From Comamonas sp. lk (lineage in GTDB: Bacteria > Pseudomonadota > Gammaproteobacteria > Burkholderiales > Burkholderiaceae_C), in contig CAMCJY010000046.1 in assembly GCA_945875225.1 (NCBI GenBank), positions 1 through 10,113 on the forward strand: a stretch of 10,113 bases of DNA, written 5' to 3'. The notes under the pieces were generated by a model. It made no database searches and was not told where the DNA came from. It saw nothing but the letters and a program-made list of their open reading frames with translations. This document shows, piece by piece, positions 4,798 to 10,113 of the stretch (positions are counted from its first letter, which is position 1; each line of letters begins with the position of its first letter). A program made the translations under genes and the position numbers.

Positions 4798-7700
4798 GGC
4801 AGCACCGCCGCGCAACACCACCCCGATCAAGGTGGTGATTGTGACTATGGACACGCACCTAGCGAGCTCTATCAACCGTGCCAGCCACACTTTGGGTCGT
4901 GAGTTTCCCGGGCTCTCGATCAGCTTGCATGCCGCATCGGAATATGCCGGCAATGAGCCCTTAATCGCACGCTGCAAAAAGGACATCGCCCAGGCCGACA
5001 TCGTGATCGCCGGCATGTTGTTTTTGGAAGACCACTTCCTACCCATCCTGGACGATTTGCGCCAGCGCCGTATGCACTGCGACGCCATGATTTGCCTGGC
5101 CAGCGCCACCGAGGTGACGCAACTGACCCGCCTAGGCCAGTTCGACATGGGCAAGCCCGCCAGCGGCCCCATGGCCTTGCTGAAAAAGCTGCGCGGCAGC
5201 AAAGAAAAAGCCGCCACCGGGGGCGCCGCGCAAATGAAGATGCTGCGCCGCCTGCCGCAAATACTGCGTTTTATTCCGGGCACCGCGCAAGACGTGCGCT
5301 CCTACTGTCTAACCCTGCAATATTGGATGGGCGGCTCGGACGACAACGTGCTCAATATGGTGCGCCACGTCATCGACCGAGGTGCAGACGGCCCGCGTAA
5401 AGTCTTGCGCGGTAGCGTCAAAGTGCCGCCGCCAGTGGACTACCCCGAAGTGGGTGTTTACCACCCGCGCATGGTCGAACGTTACAGCGAAAACCCGCAA
5501 GACCTTCCGCTGCCTACGGGCGGTGCGGCCCACGGCACGGTCGGTATTTTGCTGATGCGTTCCTACTTACTCTCTGGCAATGCTGGACATTACGACGGAG
5601 TGATCGCCGCGCTCGAAGCGCGTGGCCTGCGTGTCATTCCAGCCTTCGCCGCTGGTCTGGATTCTCGCCCCGCAATCGATGCATTCTTCATGAAGAACGG
5701 CCAAGTAGCAGTGGACGCGGTGGTATCCCTGACCGGGTTTTCTCTGGTCGGTGGCCCCGCCTACAACGACGCCAAAGCGGCTGAAGAAGTGCTGGCCAAA
5801 CTGGATGTTCCTTATGTTGCCGCGCACCCGGTCGAATTTCAGACCCTGGACCAATGGGGCGGCTCGGACCGTGGCTTGTTGCCGGTAGAGAGCACCATCA
5901 TGGTAGCGATTCCTGAGTTGGATGGTTCCACCGGTCCTATGGTCTTCGGCGGCCGTCCCGGCGCTGCCGGCGTCACCTGCACCGGCTGCCACCACGCCTG
6001 CACCTTTGGCGAAAGTACCAATGCGCAGGATATGCATTCCTGCCCCGAGCGCGCCCTCATGCTGGCTGCGAGGGTGAGCAAGCTGGTGGCGCTCAAGCGC
6101 AGCCATCACCGTGACCGCAAAGTCGCTATCGTCTTGTTCAACTTCCCGCCCAATGCCGGCAATATCGGCAGCGCCGCCTATTTGTCAGTGTTTGAATCGC
6201 TGTGGCACACGCTCACGGCCATGAAGGTGCAGGGCTACCAGGTCGAGGTGCCCGCCTCGGTGGATGCTTTGCGCGAGGCGCTTTTACAAGGCAATGCTGC
6301 GCACTACGGGGCAGATGCCAATGTCCATACGCTGATCAGCGCCGACGAGCATGTCAAGCGCGAGCGCTGGCTCAAGGAAATCGAGGCCCAATGGGGCCCG
6401 GCGCCCGGACGCCAGCTGAGCAATGGCAGCTCTATCTTGGTGCTGGGCAAGCAGTTTGGCAATGTACTCATTAGCGTGCAGCCTTCGTTTGGTTACGAAG
6501 GCGACCCGATGCGCCTGCTGTTTGAAAAAGGCTTGGCGCCCACGCATGCTTTCTCGGCCTTTTACCGCTACCTGCGCGAAGATTTTAAGGCCCACGCCGT
6601 GCTGCATTTCGGCACCCACGGCGCGCTCGAATTCATGCCCGGCAAGCAAACCGGTATGAGCGGCACCTGCTGGCCCGATCGCTTGATCAACGACCTACCC
6701 AATGTGTATTTGTACGCCTCCAACAATCCGTCGGAAGGCGCGATCGCCAAGCGCCGTTCGGGTGCAACACTCATCAGCTACCTCACGCCGCCGATTGCCC
6801 AGGCCGGTTTGTACAAAGGCCTGAACGATCTCAAAGCCTCGCTAGAGCGCTGGCGCAGCCTGGAGCGTGATAACAGCGAGCGCGCTGCCTTGGCGGTGGT
6901 AATCCAAGCGCAAGCTGCAGAGTTGGATTTGGTCAACCCCGAACCCATTTGGGACATCGCCATGGGCCCGGCACTGGACCAGCAAGTACTGCGCTTGTCG
7001 CAAGAGATGCTGGAGTTGGAATACACCCTCATCCCCCACGGCCTGCATGTGGCCGGGCGCGCGCCCAGCGCGGCCCAGCGCGTCGATATGTTGTTGGCCA
7101 TGGCAGATGCCAACCACGGCATACAAATTGATCGTTTAGCGGTCGAGGCTTTGGTGCAAGGGCAGACGCCCGAGCGTGCCCTGGCCGCAGCCGGTTTGCC
7201 ACGCAACCACGATAGCCTGGAAGCCCTGCGCGCACTGGTGGAGCCGCAGGCGCTGTTGGCAGTGGATACCGAGGTGCCTGCGATGCTGCGTGCCTTGGAT
7301 GCGCGCTACATCCGTCCCGCACCCGGCGGCGATATTTTGCGCACGCCCGCGGTCTTGCCCACTGGCCGCAACATCCATGGCTTCGATCCTTTCCGTATCC
7401 CTAGCGCCATGGCGGTGCGCGATGGCAAAGCGCAGGCGCAACTGCTGATCGAGCGCCACTGCGCCGACGGCAACCCGCTGCCTGAGTCGATTGCCATGGT
7501 GCTGTGGGGTAGTGATAACCTGAAAAACGAAGGCGCCCCGATTGCGCAGGCTTTGGCGCTTATGGGCGCACTGCCTCGCTTTGACAGCTACGGCCGTATC
7601 GCTGGGGCCAGCCTGATTCCGCTGGCCGAGCTGGGCCGTCCGCGCATTGACGTGCTTATCACCCTTTCTGGCATTTTCCGCGACCTCATGCCCTTGCAGA

Positions 7701-8560
7701 TCAAGCTGCTGGCCGAAGCTGCGTTCCTGGCCGCCAGCGCCGATGAGCCACTGGAGCTGAACTGGATCCGCAAACATTCCCTGGCCTACCAGCAAGAGCA
7801 TGGTTGCACCTTAGAAATTGCGTCCTTGCGGGTCTATGGCAATGCCGAAGGCGCTTACGGCTCCAACGTCAACAACCTGGTCGAAAGCAGCCGCTGGAGC
7901 GACGAAGGGGACTTGGCCGAAACCTACAAGCGCCGCAAAGGCTTCGCTTATGGCCGCACCGGCCGCGCTGTGCAACAAACTGCGCTCTTGCAAACCGCTT
8001 TGGCCGATGTGCAGCTCACCTACCAAAATCTGGACTCGGTGGAACTCGGCGTCACCACAGTGGATAACTACTTCGACACCCTGGGTGGCATCACCCAGGC
8101 GGTCAAAGTAGCGCAGGGCGGTAAGACGCCGCCCGTCTATATCGGCGACCAGACCAAGGGCAATGCGGCGGTGCGCTCCTTGCGCGAGCAAGTCTCCATC
8201 GAAACCCGCACCCGCATGCTCAACCCTAAGTGGTACGAAGGCATGCTCGAACATGGCTACGAAGGCGTGCGTCAGATTGAAGTGCATGTCACCAACACCA
8301 TGGGCTGGTCGGCCACGACTGGCCAAGTACAGCCCTGGGTTTACAAACAATTGTCCGAGACATTCATGCTCGACCCGCAGATGCGCGAGCGTCTTGCCAA
8401 ACTAAATCCGACGGCCTCGGCCCGTGTGGCTAACCGATTGCTAGAAGCATCGGAGCGCAACTACTGGCAGCCGGATGAAGCGACTTTGCAGGCGTTACGC
8501 AACGCCAGTGAAGAACTAGAAGACCGCCTTGAAGGCGTATACGAAGGAGCTAACGCATGA
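4769..8560 (+). CDS. bchH: BchH, Mg-chelatase porphyrin-binding subunit H
   Basis: BchH (1263 residues) binds protoporphyrin IX. With the BchI/BchD AAA+ motor (not in this window) it inserts Mg2+, the committed step to bacteriochlorophyll. It is a CobN-type large subunit. The N-terminal domain begins near 20 (IKVVIVTMDTHLAS). The signature HFGTHGALEFMPGK is at 613-626, followed by TGMSGTCWPDRLIND and the YASNNPSEGAIAKRRSGA block. A Cys-rich motif with Cys404, Cys407, Cys411 and Cys425 (CTGCHHAC, then MHSCPER) is present; an oxygen-sensitive Fe-S cluster has been reported for R. capsulatus BchH. The start ATG is inside the end of bchB, 7 nt after GGTGGAG (4755-4761). The conserved sequence begins upstream of the next Met, which supports this start. 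The stop overlaps bchL as ATGA. No frameshift over the full length. Confidence 0.98.
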   Translation: MTLKLTSPAKAAPPRNTTPIKVVIVTMDTHLASSINRASHTLGREFPGLSISLHAASEYAGNEPLIARCKKDIAQADIVIAGMLFLEDHFLPILDDLRQRRMHCDAMICLASATEVTQLTRLGQFDMGKPASGPMALLKKLRGSKEKAATGGAAQMKMLRRLPQILRFIPGTAQDVRSYCLTLQYWMGGSDDNVLNMVRHVIDRGADGPRKVLRGSVKVPPPVDYPEVGVYHPRMVERYSENPQDLPLPTGGAAHGTVGILLMRSYLLSGNAGHYDGVIAALEARGLRVIPAFAAGLDSRPAIDAFFMKNGQVAVDAVVSLTGFSLVGGPAYNDAKAAEEVLAKLDVPYVAAHPVEFQTLDQWGGSDRGLLPVESTIMVAIPELDGSTGPMVFGGRPGAAGVTCTGCHHACTFGESTNAQDMHSCPERALMLAARVSKLVALKRSHHRDRKVAIVLFNFPPNAGNIGSAAYLSVFESLWHTLTAMKVQGYQVEVPASVDALREALLQGNAAHYGADANVHTLISADEHVKRERWLKEIEAQWGPAPGRQLSNGSSILVLGKQFGNVLISVQPSFGYEGDPMRLLFEKGLAPTHAFSAFYRYLREDFKAHAVLHFGTHGALEFMPGKQTGMSGTCWPDRLINDLPNVYLYASNNPSEGAIAKRRSGATLISYLTPPIAQAGLYKGLNDLKASLERWRSLERDNSERAALAVVIQAQAAELDLVNPEPIWDIAMGPALDQQVLRLSQEMLELEYTLIPHGLHVAGRAPSAAQRVDMLLAMADANHGIQIDRLAVEALVQGQTPERALAAAGLPRNHDSLEALRALVEPQALLAVDTEVPAMLRALDARYIRPAPGGDILRTPAVLPTGRNIHGFDPFRIPSAMAVRDGKAQAQLLIERHCADGNPLPESIAMVLWGSDNLKNEGAPIAQALALMGALPRFDSYGRIAGASLIPLAELGRPRIDVLITLSGIFRDLMPLQIKLLAEAAFLAASADEPLELNWIRKHSLAYQQEHGCTLEIASLRVYGNAEGAYGSNVNNLVESSRWSDEGDLAETYKRRKGFAYGRTGRAVQQTALLQTALADVQLTYQNLDSVELGVTTVDNYFDTLGGITQAVKVAQGGKTPPVYIGDQTKGNAAVRSLREQVSIETRTRMLNPKWYEGMLEHGYEGVRQIEVHVTNTMGWSATTGQVQPWVYKQLSETFMLDPQMRERLAKLNPTASARVANRLLEASERNYWQPDEATLQALRNASEELEDRLEGVYEGANA

Positions 8561-9465
8561 CTGTTGAGACATTGCCATTCCCCACGGTAAAGCGCAGTAC
8601 GCGCTTGGACGGCGAGGGCAGCTTGCAAGTGCAGCTCGATCCGAGTGTGAAGATCGGTAACGCCAAGGTGTTTGCCATTTATGGCAAAGGCGGTATTGGC
8701 AAGAGCACCACTTCATCCAATTTGTCGGCCGCCTTTTCTAAATTGGGCAAGCGAGTGCTGCAAATCGGCTGCGACCCCAAGCACGACAGCACCTTCACGC
8801 TAACCAAAAAAATGCTACCCACGGTGATCGATGTGCTGGAGACCGTGGACTTTCATTCCGAAGAGCTGCGCGTGGAAGACTTTGTGTTTGAAGGCTACAA
8901 CGGCGTTATGTGCGTCGAAGCTGGTGGTCCACCGGCGGGTACCGGCTGCGGCGGTTATGTGGTCGGGCAAACCGTGAAGTTGCTCAAAGAACACCATTTG
9001 CTCGAAGACACCGATGTCGTGATTTTTGACGTGTTGGGCGACGTGGTGTGCGGCGGCTTTGCAGCGCCCTTGCAACATGCTGATAAGGCCTTGATCGTCA
9101 CTGCCAACGACTTTGATTCCATCTTCGCGATGAACCGCATCGTGCAAGCCATTGGCGCCAAGGCCAAAAACTACAACGTGCGCTTAGGCGGCGTGATCGC
9201 CAACCGCAGCGCGGCTACCGACCAGATCGATAAATACAACAATCGTATTGGCTTGAAACTGGCGGCCCACTTCCCGGACCTGGACGTGATACGGCGCAGC
9301 CGCCTCAAAAAGTCTACGCTCTTTGAGATGGAGTATTCGCCCGAGCTCGAAGCGGTACAAAAAGAATATATGCGCCTTGCCGCCAGTCTGTGGCTGGGCG
9401 GCGAGACCTTCAACGCCGTACCCATGAAGGACCGCGATATTTTTGACCTGTTGGGCTTTGATTGA
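8557..9465 (+). CDS. bchL: BchL, dark-operative protochlorophyllide reductase Fe protein
   Basis: NifH-like ATPase of 302 residues. As a homodimer it carries one bridging [4Fe-4S] cluster and passes electrons to BchNB with ATP hydrolysis. The P-loop is YGKGGIGKSTTSSN at 42-55. GCDPKHDSTFTLT begins at 71. The cluster ligands should be Cys131 (PAGTGCGGYVVGQ) and Cys165 (FDVLGDVVCGGF), aligned with NifH Cys97 and Cys132. The C-terminal RDIFDLLGFD is typical of BchL. The NifH ADP-ribosylation-site context (CAGRG) is replaced by CGGYV, which distinguishes BchL from nitrogenase Fe protein. AAGGAG (8544-8549) lies 7 nt before the ATG, a strong ribosome site inside the end of bchH, and the start overlaps the bchH stop as ATGA. 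Confidence 0.98.
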   Translation: MTVETLPFPTVKRSTRLDGEGSLQVQLDPSVKIGNAKVFAIYGKGGIGKSTTSSNLSAAFSKLGKRVLQIGCDPKHDSTFTLTKKMLPTVIDVLETVDFHSEELRVEDFVFEGYNGVMCVEAGGPPAGTGCGGYVVGQTVKLLKEHHLLEDTDVVIFDVLGDVVCGGFAAPLQHADKALIVTANDFDSIFAMNRIVQAIGAKAKNYNVRLGGVIANRSAATDQIDKYNNRIGLKLAAHFPDLDVIRRSRLKKSTLFEMEYSPELEAVQKEYMRLAASLWLGGETFNAVPMKDRDIFDLLGFD

Positions 9466-9475
9466 GGCGAACACC

Positions 9476-10113
9476 ATGAGTAATGCAAGCTACCAGGAAC
9501 GACGCGGTCAGATCGAAAACTATTTCGATCGCACTGCCGCTGCCGCCTGGGCTACGCTGACCTCGGATGCACCCGTGGGCCGCATCCGCACCACTGTGCG
9601 CGCCGGGCGTGATCGCATGCGCGCCACTTTGCTGTCCTGGCTGGGAGAGGACTTGCAGGGCAAGCGTATTTTGGACGCCGGGTGCGGTACCGGCGCACTC
9701 GCGGTGGAAGCTGCGCGTCGTGGCGCACAGGTGGTAGCGATTGACTTGTCGCCCACCCTGGTCAATTTGGCGCGTGAGCGCATTCCGCAGGACGTGGCGC
9801 ATCTGGTGGAGTTTCATAGCGGCGACATGCTGGACCCCACCTTGGGTCACTTCGACCATGTGGTGGCTATGGACTCCATCATCCATTACCAAACCGATGA
9901 CGCGGTGCACGCATTGGCCCAACTAGCCGACCGCACCAGTGGCTCTATCGTCTTTACCTTTGCGCCACGGACGCCGCTTTTGGCCGCCATGATTTCGCTG
10001 GGCCGCTTGTTTCCGCGTGGTGACCGCGCGCCTTGGCTAGAGCCCATGGCCGAAGCGCGTATTGCGCGATTGATGAAGGCGCATGGCGCCTTGGATGGCT
10101 GGGCATGCGCCCG
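9476..10113 (+). CDS. bchM: BchM, Mg-protoporphyrin IX O-methyltransferase, 3' end outside the window
   Basis: BchM transfers a methyl group from S-adenosylmethionine to the ring-C propionate of Mg-protoporphyrin IX, directly after Mg-chelatase. The window holds 212 complete codons plus two bases, and the frame is still open at the edge. Usual lengths are about 225-240, so only a short C-terminus should be missing. The start MSNASYQERRGQIENYFDRT is typical. SAM-binding motif I, ILDAGCGTGALAVEAA, is at 65-80, and the acidic VVAIDLSPTLV follows near 86. FDHVVAMDSIIHY near 126-138 is the post-motif strand, and SIVFTFAPRTPLL near 155-168 matches the family. GAGG at 9464-9467, overlapping the bchL stop, lies 8 nt upstream of the ATG; the gap to bchL is 10 nt. 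Its place beside bchH fits the known BchH-BchM functional coupling. Confidence 0.96.
   Translation, partial: MSNASYQERRGQIENYFDRTAAAAWATLTSDAPVGRIRTTVRAGRDRMRATLLSWLGEDLQGKRILDAGCGTGALAVEAARRGAQVVAIDLSPTLVNLARERIPQDVAHLVEFHSGDMLDPTLGHFDHVVAMDSIIHYQTDDAVHALAQLADRTSGSIVFTFAPRTPLLAAMISLGRLFPRGDRAPWLEPMAEARIARLMKAHGALDGWACA

Noticed and set aside
5567..6109. 180-codon minus-strand open frame inside bchH
   Set aside because: It lies opposite conserved BchH coding sequence, including the Cys motif, and shows no recognisable domain. It is a shadow of the GC-rich codon pattern.
4769..8560. Cobaltochelatase CobN instead of BchH
   Set aside because: The CobN-like HFGTHG motif is shared, but the operon context with bchB, bchL and bchM, the BchH-type N-terminus and the Cys motif point to Mg-chelatase.
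8557..9465. Nitrogenase Fe protein NifH
   Set aside because: The P-loop and cluster Cys are shared, but the CGGYVVGQ context and C-terminal RDIFDLLGFD are those of BchL, and the partner genes are bchN and bchB.
1..10113. Mobile element, CRISPR array, tRNA, rRNA or phage-related genes
   Set aside because: No spaced repeat arrays, transposase or integrase motifs, or structural-RNA sequences were seen; nearly all bases are explained by photosynthesis genes and one intergenic region.

Overview
The window is a segment of a bacterial photosynthesis gene cluster. It belongs to a bacteriochlorophyll-a-producing purple or aerobic anoxygenic phototrophic proteobacterium. The gene order, the roughly 60% GC coding sequence and the protein sequences look most like Burkholderiales (a Rhodoferax/Limnohabitans/Rubrivivax-type betaproteobacterium). 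That placement is inferred from general resemblance, without a database search.

Left part (1-1051, minus strand): a short two-gene regulatory unit reads leftwards. The first gene is aerR/ppaA, a cobalamin-binding antirepressor. After a 31-nt gap comes the first 31 codons of a gene cut by the window edge, most probably ppsR/crtJ, the aerobic repressor of photosynthesis genes. The middle (1052-1330) is a divergent, AT-rich intergenic region. It carries a tandem direct repeat, two overlapping near-matches to the PpsR operator (TGT-N12-ACA), an inverted repeat, and sigma-70-like promoter elements facing bchF.

Right part (1331-10113, plus strand): six tightly packed genes, bchF-bchN-bchB-bchH-bchL-bchM, with bchM cut by the right edge. 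They are joined by ATGA start/stop overlaps (bchF/N and bchH/L), a 29-nt overlap (bchB/H), or gaps of 10-12 nt (bchN/B and bchL/M). This looks like one translationally coupled operon. BchH is the porphyrin-binding subunit of Mg-chelatase, and BchM methylates its product. BchL, BchN and BchB form the nitrogenase-like dark-operative protochlorophyllide reductase. BchF hydrates the 3-vinyl group on the way to bacteriochlorophyll a. The regulators on the left would control this operon through the shared intergenic region according to oxygen and light.

All genes are intact apart from the two cut by the window edges. I see no mobile element, CRISPR array, tRNA or rRNA, and no evidence of a novel system. 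The points worth a second look are the unusual architecture of the bchF promoter/operator, start-codon questions for aerR and bchF, the Cys motif in BchH, and the overlapping coding at bchB/bchH.
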